From Halobacillus sp. Marseille-P3879 (GTDB lineage Bacteria; Bacillota; Bacilli; Bacillales; Halobacillaceae), in the NCBI RefSeq assembly GCF_900240285.1, contig NZ_OESS01000003.1, positions 434,001 through 498,000 on the forward strand: 64,000 nt of DNA, given 5' to 3'. A program made the translations under genes and the position numbers. Shown one piece after another: positions 1-8,425 of the stretch (positions are counted from its first letter, which is position 1; each line of letters opens with the position of its first letter). The notes under the pieces were generated by a model. It made no database searches. It had not been told where the DNA came from and worked only from the letters and a program-made list of their open reading frames with translations.

Positions 1-53
1 GACCTCCACACAAAGTAGTATTATCATGCCTCATCAGATTATTGAGCGTGAAT

Positions 54-95
54 CCGTAAAAGATATGGCGTAAGCCTTCTTTTACGGTTTTTTTA
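54..95 (+). terminator. Rho-independent terminator of an upstream gene
   Basis: A perfect 10-bp stem (54-63 with 78-87, CCGTAAAAGA and its complement) is followed by seven T. It closes a plus-strand gene that lies before the window. Confidence 0.8.
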
Positions 96-106
96 TGTGA
101 AATAAA

Positions 107-118
107 GTAAACGTTTAC
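107..118. promoter_or_regulatory. Distal LacI-type operator
   Basis: GTAAACGTTTAC is a perfect 12-bp palindrome with the central CG typical of LacI-family sites. The same core sits in the larger palindrome at 264-281, about 160 bp away centre to centre, so the pair could support looping. No LacI-family gene is in the window, so the regulator is unknown. Confidence 0.6.
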
Positions 119-225
119 CTAACGGTGGTGAGAAGTGGTTTCTAAGGCTTGTATATATAGTATGGACTTTATAAATACAGATTTAAAAAGAAATGCAGAA
201 TCATTTTAATTTTCAAAAAAAGTAC

Positions 226-254
226 TGGACTTCAAAAATGTAAACGCTTATAAT
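226..254 (+). promoter_or_regulatory. Sigma-A promoter of the secreted glycoside hydrolase
   Basis: TGGACT (226-231) and TATAAT (249-254) are separated by 17 bp, close to the sigma-A consensus. Transcription would begin near 261, immediately before the palindromic operator at 264-281. Confidence 0.7.
239..252. promoter_or_regulatory. cre-like site overlapping the -10 box
   Basis: TGTAAACGCTTATA fits most of the CcpA cre consensus (TGWAANCGNTNWCA) and overlaps the -10 element, where bound CcpA would repress. The right end is imperfect, so it could instead be a third site for the LacI-type regulator. Confidence 0.45.
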
Positions 255-263
255 GACTTTAAA

Positions 264-281
264 TGAGTAAACGTTTACTCA
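264..281. promoter_or_regulatory. Promoter-proximal LacI-type operator
   Basis: TGAGTAAACGTTTACTCA is a perfect 18-bp palindrome just downstream of the predicted start point. A repressor bound here would block transcription of the glycoside hydrolase gene. The long 5' leader that follows (about 110 nt) also has a short GGGAGA/TCTCCC hairpin at 301-340 ahead of a T-rich run, which could be a weak attenuator. Confidence 0.7.
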
Positions 282-392
282 AATCTAAACTAATTCTGAG
301 GGGAGAGAAAGGAGGACGTATTACGAAGCTATTTTCTCCCGTTTTTCTTTGGCTTTCGGTACTTCTTTAAAAATTATAAAAGGAGAGATCAA

Positions 393-3300
393 ATGATCAA
401 ACGTCCACGAAAACGGATTTCTAAAAATAAGAGCTTAGTAAGTAAACAAGGAGTTTTTTGTGTGCTTTCCACTTTAGCTCTATCGTCCTTACTGGCCACG
501 ACTGTTTCTGCTCAAGACAGTGAGTTTACTAGAGAGGGATCTGGTCCCATGTATTTTTCAACTTACGAGCACCAGCATGACAAAAATACATACATGCCTG
601 AAGACAGGTTTAAGGAAAATATTGATTGGATGGCAGAAAATTTTCAGCCTTATGGATATGACATGATCGCGACGGATGGATGGATCGAAGGAGCGACGTT
701 ATTAAATAAAAATGGTTATGTGGTGAGTCATAACGATAATTGGATGTCGCGTCCCCTGAATATGGATGGAAGTGAGGAAGAAGCAGAAGGATTGTTAATC
801 AATGGGGATTTTGAGTCAGGAGGTACAGAGGGATGGACCATCGATACGGATGCATCTACGGGTGTCGATGCGAACGATGCCTATGATGGGTTAAAATTAT
901 ATGTCTATGATCCTGAACCCCATACAGCCAAAATCTCGCAAACAGTAGAGGGATTAGAAGATGGCAATTATACCGTTGAAGCTCGAGTGAAGTTTCCAAA
1001 TGACGTTGAAAATTATCTGGATGGTACGAGTTCAGCTAATATGAAATTAACCGATTATGAAGATGTTGCTGATGGCGAGAATGTACCTGAACAGATCGTT
1101 GAATTAAATGATGGAATAGCCAATGAATACGGGGAAGCACGCTATGGACTTTTTGAACTTCAGGCCGAAGTAACCAATGGTCAGCTGACAGTAGAATTTA
1201 ATGTAGATGCAGCAGGAGAGCACAGTTCCTTCCAGTTGGATGACGTGAAATTATACAAGACTGGAGAAAAGCCTGAGGAGGATGGAAGCGAAGAGGAATT
1301 CCAGTATCCATCTGAAAAATACCCGGATGGCCATACTTGGAAATTCTGGGGTGACTATATTAACGAGCAGGGCATGGATTTTGGAATCTATTATAATCCG
1401 CTTTGGGTAAGTCCGGAAGTTGTAAAAAATCCAGATAAATATATCGTAAAAGGAACGGAAGATGATCCAGATGGCCCCACTTATGTCGCAGATTTAATTG
1501 ATCAGGGTGACCCTGACGACCCGACTGATGGTGATCGCTTTAATGGCGGACAGGGAAATGAACGTGCTCTTTACTGGATAGACGTGGAACATCCAGATGC
1601 TGAAAAATATGTGAAAGGGTATATCGACTTTTTCAAAGAACAAGGCGCTGATTTCTTACGTGTTGACTTTATCTCATGGTATGAAGATGGAATGGACCCG
1701 AACCTTGGGAAAGTGGGAGATCCGCATGGCAGAGACAACTACGAAACGCATTTAAAATGGATGTCTGAAGCAGCCGAAGAGAATGATATGTTCTTAAGTT
1801 TGGTTATGCCTCACTTATATAATCATGGAGAACTTGAACAAAAGTATGGAGATATGATTCGAATTAATGAAGATGCATTTGGCGGCGGCTGGGACCATAT
1901 TAGTGAAAGGCGCCAAGAATGGCAGGAAGGCTGGTCGCAGTGGGCCAACTCTTTCCAAGGTTTTACTGGTTTCTCTGATATCAGCGGACGCTCCAGCATG
2001 CTCTTAGACGGAGACTTTTTGAAGCTGAATACGTTTGAAGGGGATCATTCGGAAAATGAGAAGAAAACAACTCTATCCCTCTATACGCTCGCAGGATCTC
2101 CGATTGCAATCGCTGATCAGTATGACACGATTAAAGAAAATTATAAGTACTATCAAAACACCGAATTGATTGAGTTTAATAAAATGGGGCTAGCCGGAAA
2201 GCCCATCTTTGAAAATGCAGAACATTATGGCGAATCCAATGATAATCGAGACAGCCAGCGCTGGGTAGGTCAGCTTCCAGATGGCTCATGGGCTGTCGGT
2301 TTGTTTAACCGTGAAGATGAGAGTCAGACTTTTAATTTTGATTTCAAAGAAGAACTTGGCATAGGGGAAGGTCAAGTACGTGATGTTTGGACGCATGAAG
2401 ACCTTGGACTCCAGTCTGATTACTCTGTAACGCTAGAACCGCATGATAGTGGGTTCTTAAAAGTCATCCCATCCAAAGTGGATAAAGTCTTTGAAGCTGA
2501 AGCAGCCTCTTATACAAAAGGTGTGGAATTTTCCAAGGAAACAGACGGTCATGAAGGGTTTGGCTACTTGAGTGATATAGACGAGGAAAAAGAAAGTGTC
2601 ACTTATGCGATCAGCGTTCCAGATACAGGCGTCTATAACTTAGACTTAAAGTATGCTGCAGAAGAAGCAAGTGAAGCTGTTGTTAAGGTTCGAGAAGAGG
2701 AAAGCGGTGACGTTACGGATGAACTGCCTGTGGCAATGAAATCAACTGATGGCAAATGGAAAGAACAAGGAACAGAGGTAGAACTACAAGAGGGGACAAA
2801 CCTTGTGAAAGTGGACTATGCTTCTGGTAACTTTAATTTAGACTCCTTAACGCTAGGCGAGTCAGTAGATAAAAATTCATCAAACTTGCGAAATGGCGGC
2901 TTCAGCCATGGCTTTGACCATTGGAGCAGAAGCAATATGGTGAACACTTCGATCGAGGATAGAGCTTTGGAAATCAGTGGGGAAGAGGCGTTTTCCTCTG
3001 ACACTTGGCAGTATGTGGTTCCTGGACCTGGAGTCTATACACTGACAGCTGATGTAATACGAAATGGAGCTTTTGACGAGGCCTCCTTATATGTTGAAAA
3101 CGGGGAAGACACCCTTAAAGCTGACATTCCAGAAAAAGAAGAAATGTCTGAGGTTTCTATTTCTAATATTAAAGTAACTGAAGGAGATGTGTTAAAAGCC
3201 GGCAGTCTTATTGAGGGGCAGGGAGGGGCTTCGTTAACCCTGGCTAACGTCCAGCTTCGTGCTGTCGAAGATTATAATCAGTATTTCGACATTGTTAATA

Positions 3301-3548
3301 AAAATAAAAACAAAGTAGAAATAACGCGTAACAGCCAAAATGCTGATGAATTCTCTTCATATCTGGTGAAATTAGAGGAAAAACCAGAACCAAGGAAGGT
3401 TCATGCGGCTGCCCAAAAATATAAAGAAGCAGACAGTAAGGATGAGCTGGAAACAAAACAAAGAACTTATTATTATGACCAGGAGAATGAGGAGGTATGG
3501 TTGAATATACCAAGTGAAGAAAATAAGAAAGTTCAAGTGAAGTTCTAA
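393..3548 (+). CDS. Secreted clan GH-D-like glycoside hydrolase with binding modules
   Basis: This 1051-residue exported protein has a signal peptide ending near residue 40 (LATTVSAQD). The catalytic barrel resembles GH27/GH36 alpha-glycosidases: an early STYEH...ATDGW segment (about 55-97), GIYYNPLW (331-338), and the likely nucleophile D425 in FLRVDF; a second acid is expected near 530-541. The barrel is interrupted at about 131-290 by a beta-sandwich-like module that starts NGDFESG and ends FQLDDVKLY, typical of carbohydrate-binding domains. A CBM6/35-like domain follows at about 699-822 (FEAEAASY start) and another jelly-roll-like module at about 830-960. AGGAGA lies 6 nt before the ATG. 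The substrate is not certain: alpha-galactosidase and isomaltodextranase relatives share this fold. It is a single gene under a LacI-type operator. Confidence 0.7.
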   Translation: MIKRPRKRISKNKSLVSKQGVFCVLSTLALSSLLATTVSAQDSEFTREGSGPMYFSTYEHQHDKNTYMPEDRFKENIDWMAENFQPYGYDMIATDGWIEGATLLNKNGYVVSHNDNWMSRPLNMDGSEEEAEGLLINGDFESGGTEGWTIDTDASTGVDANDAYDGLKLYVYDPEPHTAKISQTVEGLEDGNYTVEARVKFPNDVENYLDGTSSANMKLTDYEDVADGENVPEQIVELNDGIANEYGEARYGLFELQAEVTNGQLTVEFNVDAAGEHSSFQLDDVKLYKTGEKPEEDGSEEEFQYPSEKYPDGHTWKFWGDYINEQGMDFGIYYNPLWVSPEVVKNPDKYIVKGTEDDPDGPTYVADLIDQGDPDDPTDGDRFNGGQGNERALYWIDVEHPDAEKYVKGYIDFFKEQGADFLRVDFISWYEDGMDPNLGKVGDPHGRDNYETHLKWMSEAAEENDMFLSLVMPHLYNHGELEQKYGDMIRINEDAFGGGWDHISERRQEWQEGWSQWANSFQGFTGFSDISGRSSMLLDGDFLKLNTFEGDHSENEKKTTLSLYTLAGSPIAIADQYDTIKENYKYYQNTELIEFNKMGLAGKPIFENAEHYGESNDNRDSQRWVGQLPDGSWAVGLFNREDESQTFNFDFKEELGIGEGQVRDVWTHEDLGLQSDYSVTLEPHDSGFLKVIPSKVDKVFEAEAASYTKGVEFSKETDGHEGFGYLSDIDEEKESVTYAISVPDTGVYNLDLKYAAEEASEAVVKVREEESGDVTDELPVAMKSTDGKWKEQGTEVELQEGTNLVKVDYASGNFNLDSLTLGESVDKNSSNLRNGGFSHGFDHWSRSNMVNTSIEDRALEISGEEAFSSDTWQYVVPGPGVYTLTADVIRNGAFDEASLYVENGEDTLKADIPEKEEMSEVSISNIKVTEGDVLKAGSLIEGQGGASLTLANVQLRAVEDYNQYFDIVNKNKNKVEITRNSQNADEFSSYLVKLEEKPEPRKVHAAAQKYKEADSKDELETKQRTYYYDQENEEVWLNIPSEENKKVQVKF

Positions 3549-3560
3549 CTTGTTTTTTGT

Positions 3561-3615
3561 AAAAAGGTCTTCTCTTTCCTTGTTTTACCAACGGGAAGAG
3601 AGGCCTTTTCTTTTA
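3561..3615 (+). terminator. Terminator of the glycoside hydrolase gene
   Basis: A long stem pairs AAAAGGTCTTCTC with its near complement at about 3594-3608, followed by a T-rich run. Confidence 0.75.
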
Positions 3616-3719
3616 CTTAACTATCCGAGTCCTAGTTATATTAGAAGATAAGCATGACTCGTTACTCTGCTCTTGAGAAGTGATAGGATAGAAGAAACAA
3701 AGGGAAAGAGGTGCTTATT

Positions 3720-4637
3720 TTGAAGAAAATCCAATTAGGCCGTAGTGATTTAGAAGTTGGTGAAATCGCTTTAGGATGTATGCGCATCAGCGAGCTCAGC
3801 CGGAAGGACGCTGCCCATGTTATTGATAACGCATTGCAATTAGGTGTAGATTTATTCGACCATGCCGACATTTATGGTAAAGGGAATTCCGAAGAAGTAT
3901 TCGCAGAAGCGATTAACATGAATGATGATGTTCGTGAAAAAATTAAACTGCAGACCAAGTGCGGCATACGTGATGGGTTTTTCGATTTTTCCAAAGAACA
4001 TATTCTCGAATCAGTTGAAGGGAGTCTCCGCAGACTAAAAACTGACTATATTGACAGCTACCTTCTCCATCGTCCAGATGTTCTAATGGAGCCTGAAGAA
4101 GTAGCTGAAGCTTTTACAACACTGAAAGAAAGCGGGAAAGTCCGTTACTTCGGGGTAAGTAATCAAAACCCGATGCAGATGGAGCTTTTGAAAAAATATT
4201 TGAAGGACGATTTAATCGTCAATCAGCTCCAGTTAAGTGTCGTACATACGCCGATGATCGATGCGGGCTTTAACGTCAATATGATGAATGATCCGGCTGT
4301 TGTTCGGGATGGAAATGCGCTTGAGTACTGCCGGTTAAATGACATGACAATCCAAGCATGGTCGCCTTTTCAGCACGGCATGATTGAAGGGCCTTTTATT
4401 GGAAACGCTGCCTTCCCTAAAGTGAACGCCAAGCTGCAGGAACTGGCAGAGAAGCATAATGTAACCGATACTGCGATCGCTACTGCATGGATTCTTCGTC
4501 ACCCGGCTGATATTCAACCTATTGTCGGCACGATGAACGCGCAGAGATTAAAAGACATTGCCACGGCTTCACACATCGAACTGACACGTCCCGAATGGTA
4601 TGAACTGTACCGTGCTGCCGGCAACAAGCTGCCTTAG
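3720..4637 (+). CDS. Aldo/keto reductase (YcsN/YdhF-like)
   Basis: A 305-residue NADPH-type aldo/keto reductase of the (beta/alpha)8 fold. The catalytic tetrad is visible as D47, Y52 (FDHADIY), K80 (QTK) and H117 (LLHRPD), and GVSNQNP is the usual cofactor-side loop. I chose the TTG at 3720 because AAGAGG lies 8 nt before it; a GTG at 3711 would overlap that ribosome site. It is probably a single gene, closed by the hairpin at 4648. Its natural carbonyl substrate cannot be read from the sequence. Confidence 0.85.
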   Translation: MKKIQLGRSDLEVGEIALGCMRISELSRKDAAHVIDNALQLGVDLFDHADIYGKGNSEEVFAEAINMNDDVREKIKLQTKCGIRDGFFDFSKEHILESVEGSLRRLKTDYIDSYLLHRPDVLMEPEEVAEAFTTLKESGKVRYFGVSNQNPMQMELLKKYLKDDLIVNQLQLSVVHTPMIDAGFNVNMMNDPAVVRDGNALEYCRLNDMTIQAWSPFQHGMIEGPFIGNAAFPKVNAKLQELAEKHNVTDTAIATAWILRHPADIQPIVGTMNAQRLKDIATASHIELTRPEWYELYRAAGNKLP

Positions 4638-4647
4638 GAGGAAGGGA

Positions 4648-4686
4648 AAAAGAAACTTTATGCACGGAGGGAAAGTTTCTTTCTTA
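4648..4686 (+). terminator. Terminator after the aldo/keto reductase
   Basis: AAGAAACTTT pairs with AAAGTTTCTT across a 12-nt loop and is followed by a T-rich stretch. Confidence 0.65.
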
Positions 4687-4746
4687 TAAAGAGGATTCAC
4701 TTAAGGTTGTATCGAAATAATGAAAGAGAGAAGGAGGAAATCAACA

Positions 4747-5508
4747 ATGAAATACATTCGTTTTCAAAAAGATAATCAAATCTATTATGGTGTCGTGAAA
4801 GGGAATTCAATCACTCAGCTTGACGGTGATTACATAACCGGCGAAACACGCCCGCTATCTACTGAATTCGCTTTAGATGAAGTCGAGGTGCTCACTCCTG
4901 TGGAGCCGCGTCAGGTACTGTGTATCGGCTTGAATTATGAAGCACACGCTGAAGAAACAGGCAAGCCGATTCCGGAGGAGCCAATGATGTTTATGGCTTC
5001 GCCAAGTGCCGTAACCGCTCACGGGACTGAAATTACGCTGCCTAACCTTGACCATCGGATTGACTATGAAGCCGAACTAGTGATCGTTATCGGAAAAGAA
5101 GCCAAAGAAGTGAAGAAGGAAGAAGCATTGTCTTTTATTTTCGGGTATACCGTCGGAAATGACGTTTCTAACCGTCATTTACAGAAAAAAGATGGCCAGT
5201 TTACGAGAGCTAAATCTTTCGCCGGCTTTAAACCACTCGGACCTGTTATTGAAACGGATCTGGATCCAAACAACGCATCAATTAAGCTGAAGCTTAACGG
5301 TGAAGTAAAGCAGGAATCGAACACGAACGATTTAATACACACCATAGAAGACCTGGTCGTAAAAGCTACAGAAGTCATGACGTTAAGTCCGGGAGACGTT
5401 ATTTACACGGGTACGCCGTCTGGGGTTGGGCCGTTATCTCCGGGTGATGTAGTGGAAGCTGAGGTTGGTGGAATTGGTGTATTAAAGAATCATGTGATTT
5501 CTAAGTAA
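4747..5508 (+). CDS. Fumarylacetoacetate hydrolase family protein
   Basis: A 253-residue FAA-hydrolase-fold enzyme of the type that hydrolyses or decarboxylates acylpyruvates and related 2-oxo acids. Family marks include the CIGLNYEAHAEE segment, the metal-ligand run DYEAELVIVIGK, and the C-terminal TGTPSGVGPL motif near the active site. A strong GAAGGAGG lies 8 nt before the ATG at 4747; an upstream in-frame ATG at 4720 has no ribosome site. The next gene follows after 31 nt, so the two may be cotranscribed. The exact substrate is unknown; oxaloacetate tautomerase or acylpyruvase activity is plausible for close homologues. Confidence 0.8.
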   Translation: MKYIRFQKDNQIYYGVVKGNSITQLDGDYITGETRPLSTEFALDEVEVLTPVEPRQVLCIGLNYEAHAEETGKPIPEEPMMFMASPSAVTAHGTEITLPNLDHRIDYEAELVIVIGKEAKEVKKEEALSFIFGYTVGNDVSNRHLQKKDGQFTRAKSFAGFKPLGPVIETDLDPNNASIKLKLNGEVKQESNTNDLIHTIEDLVVKATEVMTLSPGDVIYTGTPSGVGPLSPGDVVEAEVGGIGVLKNHVISK

Positions 5509-5539
5509 AAAGCATTATACTATAAAGGAGGTAAATCAA

Positions 5540-6010
5540 TTGGATGAATATGGAAAACTCTTCCCTTCGAATGGACGTTACGCCTTACAGTTTGAACGCT
5601 TCTTTCCTTTCAGCTGTGAAAAAGTTTTTCAAGTGATTACTGATCCGGAGGCTTTTACCAAATGGTATCCGTTCGCCACAGGAGAGATGGATTTAAAAGA
5701 AGGAGGCAGAATTCAGTTTGACGACGGGGAAGGGGCGGCATATGAAGCTGTCATCTTGGATTTAAAACCCCCTCATGTCTTTAACTTCAGAGAAATTGAG
5801 GATCTCATTGAAATTTCTTTGCAAGAGGAGAATGAAGGCTGCCGTTTCTTCTTCACTCATACGTTTGATGATCAGGATATGGTTGAATATGTGGCTGCGG
5901 GCTGGCACAGATGCATTGATGTTCTTGAACAAATCGTCCACGGTCAGCAGGTGAAATGGAAATACAATGCGTCCGAATTAAGAGAAACCTACAAAAAGCA
6001 GTTTTCCTGA
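5540..6010 (+). CDS. SRPBCC (AHSA1-like) domain protein
   Basis: A 156-residue single-domain protein with the START/AHSA1 ligand-binding fold: an N-terminal FPFSCEKVFQVITDPEAFTKWYP segment that matches the family opening, then alternating strands and a C-terminal helix. The start is TTG at 5540 with AAGGAGG 8 nt upstream. It follows the FAA hydrolase closely. The family binds hydrophobic ligands or acts with regulators; no specific role can be assigned. Confidence 0.7.
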   Translation: MDEYGKLFPSNGRYALQFERFFPFSCEKVFQVITDPEAFTKWYPFATGEMDLKEGGRIQFDDGEGAAYEAVILDLKPPHVFNFREIEDLIEISLQEENEGCRFFFTHTFDDQDMVEYVAAGWHRCIDVLEQIVHGQQVKWKYNASELRETYKKQFS

Positions 6011-6187
6011 TCCACCAGTCCTTTAATAATCTGTTTAGTGCAGCTGCATCGAGTATGACATACACTTATTAAAAGGTTCTGTGGTTGGTAATTCTGAATC
6101 ATGACGATTCAATGACGGGACTGCTAATCACTGAGTTTCGGCACATCATTTTTCTCCTCAGAAGCAGCCGTACAAGGTGTTTAAAAA

Positions 6188-6213
6188 AAGTCTTCCCCAC
6201 AAGAGGAAGACTT
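6188..6213. repeat. Hairpin repeat, second copy at 6732
   Basis: AAGTCTTCC-CCACAA-GAGGAAGACTT forms a near-perfect hairpin and is repeated with one base change at 6732-6757. Both belong to the small paired-hairpin family seen four more times in the window. The 6011-6755 gap holds no credible gene; an open frame at 6085-6420 reads through this hairpin and a GC-rich repeat and looks accidental. Confidence 0.6.
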
Positions 6214-6309
6214 ACAGCTTGTGGAGAAACCCCTGTTTTTCCGAGGCCACTGAAAAAGTCATTTCTGCTTTTAAAGTTGGTTGTCGGTTCTCACGAATCA
6301 CTTATCGGT

Positions 6310-6440
6310 GGATACTTGCCGCAGGCACGGCCTCAGCTAACTTGGTCGAGAAGATCACTTGACCAAGTGGATCTTCGGCCCGCGCTGTTCCCGCGACGCA
6401 CCGGCCGTGGCCGGTTTTAATCGACCAGGCGTCACCACCG
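6310..6440. repeat. GC-rich decayed intergenic repeat (copy C)
   Basis: This stretch is markedly more GC-rich than its surroundings and shares blocks such as GGCACGGCCT and GCTGTTCCC with the repeat copies at 11840 and 32597. It contains a nested palindrome, GAAGATC...GATCTTC at 6350-6376. It resembles the GC-rich palindromic repeats common between genes in Bacillaceae genomes. It is degraded and has no coding sign. Confidence 0.45.
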
Positions 6441-6473
6441 ATCGCTCATCGTGGCATCAACAGAGGTAAAACG

Positions 6474-6521
6474 AAAAAGAGTGATTTTCTTTGATGGATA
6501 AAAGAAAGTCACTCTTTTTTT
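6474..6521 (+). terminator. Terminator-like hairpin
   Basis: AAAAAGAGTGA pairs with TCACTCTTTTT (6509-6519) with further pairing inside (TTTCTTT with AAAGAAA), followed by T residues. It may be the end of the IS fragment just downstream or a free-standing terminator. Confidence 0.55.
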
Positions 6522-6527
6522 CTTGTG

Positions 6528-6596
6528 CAATGAAAGGAATACATAAAAGGGAGGGATTGGATGTTAGACCGACAATTATCCATGAACTTCAGACTA
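6528..6596 (+). pseudogene. 5' remnant of an IS1182-like transposase gene
   Basis: The first 60 bp match 58062-58121 with only four differences. In both copies a ribosome site (GGGAGGGATTGG or its variant) precedes ATG and the peptide MLDRQ-[LS]-SMN, which resembles the start of IS1182-family transposases. Here the frame ends after about 12 codons (6561-6596). The rest of the element is lost. Confidence 0.5.
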
Positions 6597-6703
6597 TAAT
6601 TCCGTTTCCATAATCAGAGGAACACCAAAACCAACTAGCGTTCCAGAACAGAGAATCCTTTAAAGAAAGAGCAAAAGAAAAATGAAAGAATTTAGAAAAA
6701 ATA

Positions 6704-6757
6704 GGCTGCCGAGACTTTCTCGACAGCCTGAAAGTCTTCCTCACAAGAGGAAGACTT
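6704..6757 (-). terminator. Double-hairpin terminator of the YczE-like gene
   Basis: Two adjacent hairpins: GGCTGCCGAGA/TCTCGACAGCC (6704-6727) and AAGTCTTCCTC/GAGGAAGACTT (6732-6757). The second overlaps the stop codon of the minus-strand gene. It belongs to the CTGTCGAGA family of paired hairpins in this window. Confidence 0.6.
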
Positions 6758-7394
6758 AGATAGCTTCTTCATATACCTGATTACCATCTGGATGAAGCTT
6801 GTAATAGAGCGGATAGGCTCTTGTATAGCAGTATTGAATAACAGGACCTAGAAATATCATCGGTGCAATTGTTCCTAACCCAACCGGTCCCCCAATAATC
6901 AAGGCAAGAGAAGTCATGATAACCGCGACTACGGTTTGGCCTGATTGAATACTTAAGTTAAAGCGGGCACTGACGGCTAAGAACAACTGATCAACGGGCG
7001 CCCGTGGGAATTGAGGAAGAATATAGATAGCTACTCCCAATCCAATAATAGCTACACCTGTTAATAAAGCCAGTACCTGTAATACATATGGGGCAGAGGA
7101 AAGGTCCACATGGGCAAATACGAATTCCAGCCAGAAGTCCAAAATCAGACTTTCTAATAATACAGGCACCACAGCTCTTGGCTCAGGCTTTGCTTTCATT
7201 AACTTTGCGTTGACGAAAATAATGAGAAGCTGAAATGCGCCGTACCAGAATCCAACGGTAAATCCGAGATGATCAGATACTCCTATGAAGAATGAAGTCC
7301 AAAAACCAGCGCCCAGTGTAGCATTAATCAACAGCGCGACCCCAAAAAAGTTAATAAGCATCCCGGCTAGATAAACCAAAGAGCGATAAAGCAT
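6756..7394 (-). CDS. YczE/YitT-family integral membrane protein
   Basis: A 212-residue protein with about five hydrophobic segments (near residues 7-25, 43-60, 105-128, 150-170 and 175-195) and the family-like stretch IYILPQFPRAPVDQLFLAV in the middle. Members of the YczE/YyaS/YitT group are uncharacterised membrane proteins; B. subtilis YczE affects lipopeptide production indirectly. A GGGAGGAG lies 7 nt before the ATG. The gene is monocistronic, with a notable hairpin in its leader. Confidence 0.7.
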   Translation of the reverse strand: MLYRSLVYLAGMLINFFGVALLINATLGAGFWTSFFIGVSDHLGFTVGFWYGAFQLLIIFVNAKLMKAKPEPRAVVPVLLESLILDFWLEFVFAHVDLSSAPYVLQVLALLTGVAIIGLGVAIYILPQFPRAPVDQLFLAVSARFNLSIQSGQTVVAVIMTSLALIIGGPVGLGTIAPMIFLGPVIQYCYTRAYPLYYKLHPDGNQVYEEAI

Positions 7395-7420
7395 GACGTA
7401 CTCCTCCCTTCCATTAAAAA

Positions 7421-7459
7421 GTGATCACGTAAGAGATTTTGTCTCTGAAACGTGACCAC
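7421..7459 (-). promoter_or_regulatory. Leader hairpin, possible attenuator
   Basis: On the minus strand GTGGTCACGT (7459-7450) pairs with ACGTGATCAC (7430-7421) with one mismatch, enclosing an inner AGAGA/TCTCT stem, and is followed by TTTTT only 12 nt before the ribosome site of the YczE-like gene. The order hairpin, T-run, ribosome site, start is that of an intrinsic attenuator. The palindrome could also serve as a protein operator. Apart from this, 7460-7707 shows nothing I can name. Confidence 0.4.
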
Positions 7460-7722
7460 ATTTTATTAGCGATTATTTAATGCGTCAATCAAAAATTTTT
7501 AATGAAACTAAAATGTCACATCTTAAATAAAAAAACGCTGTAACCACTGGTATTACTGGGATAAAGACACGGAATTTTCCAGTATGATCCGTAAATATTG
7601 CAGGATATGGAATAGAGGCAGGCGGTTATGCTGATCATGAAGATCTTCTTTAGTAAGAGAAAATGGAGGGAAATATATTTTATTTTATGCTAATAGAATA
7701 GGTTAAGTTGAGGAGGGGTAGT

Positions 7723-8253
7723 ATGGAAAGGGAGATTCGGCAGTCAGAAAAACTTTTAATGGCAGGTTTAACGTTTATCCTGCTTTTCATGGTTGTACAG
7801 GATATCGTGCCGCTAGGCTCACTCAATGATGTGAACGCGATCTTTGAGAATAGATCTGTCGCTGAACTTACGGTGGTTACTATTATCGGTACAGTTCAGA
7901 TCCTATTACTGCTCGGGCTGGTACTCTTCTTTAGAGGGAGGCCCTATCCGCTATGGGTTAAGTTATGGTTAATCATTCACCAGAGCTTTATCAGTATGGG
8001 AGCTTTATTAGATTGGTGGATCCCTTATTTTTCCAGTTACGGTGCAGAAGAGAGAGCAGACAAATATGAGTCAATGTTTTCCAATACTCATTCATTCCTG
8101 CCGGAAATGAATGGGATCGTGCCAAATACGCTTCACGTTCTATTCCATACCGTGCTTTTCTTCTGTCTTATCCTAACTATATATATTAGTCTTACGAAGA
8201 GAGCAAATATGACAAACGACCGCAATAGAGAACGTCATGTTAGTTCTTCATAA
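7723..8253 (+). CDS. Four-helix integral membrane protein, unknown
   Basis: A 176-residue membrane protein with four hydrophobic segments (roughly residues 12-30, 50-70, 82-102 and 140-160) and a hydrophilic, charged tail. AGGAGGGG lies just before the ATG at 7723; a TTG 15 nt upstream would start inside the ribosome site. I do not recognise a family. The long extracytoplasmic loop between helices 3 and 4 (about residues 103-135) is the only larger soluble part. Confidence 0.65.
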   Translation: MEREIRQSEKLLMAGLTFILLFMVVQDIVPLGSLNDVNAIFENRSVAELTVVTIIGTVQILLLLGLVLFFRGRPYPLWVKLWLIIHQSFISMGALLDWWIPYFSSYGAEERADKYESMFSNTHSFLPEMNGIVPNTLHVLFHTVLFFCLILTIYISLTKRANMTNDRNRERHVSSS

Positions 8254-8294
8254 AAGGATGCATTCTTATGATCCATTTAATAATAAAGGGTTAA

Positions 8295-8324
8295 GGGAGC
8301 ACTATTTTCCAGTCTCTTTTTTTT
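8295..8324 (+). terminator. Terminator of the membrane protein gene
   Basis: A short bulged stem (GAG-C-ACT with AGTCTC) is followed by eight T residues. Confidence 0.5.
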
Positions 8325-8383
8325 GGCAACCCAAAAGAAGCAGCTGAGGTAATTTGTATTTGTATTTAAATAACAAAATCAAT

Positions 8384-8412
8384 AAAGCTGTCGAGATTTT
8401 CTCGACAGCTTT
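8384..8412. terminator. Hairpin of the CTGTCGAGA family between convergent genes
   Basis: AAAGCTGTCGAGA-TTT-TCTCGACAGCTTT is a perfect 13-bp stem lying between two convergent genes, so it can terminate the minus-strand small gene. Its core recurs at 6704, 15259 and 58191. Confidence 0.6.
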
Positions 8413-8425
8413 ACTTATATCAACA

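Noticed and set aside
301-392. Possible leader peptide after the GGAGG at 311
   Set aside because: No start codon at a workable distance; only a weak GGGAGA/TCTCCC hairpin can be supported.
2816-3004. Opposite-strand frames inside large genes, such as this one
   Set aside because: Shadow of a well-supported gene, with no ribosome site and improbable composition.
6085-6420. A 111-codon open frame
   Set aside because: It reads through a perfect hairpin and a GC-rich palindromic repeat, with no ribosome site and atypical residues.
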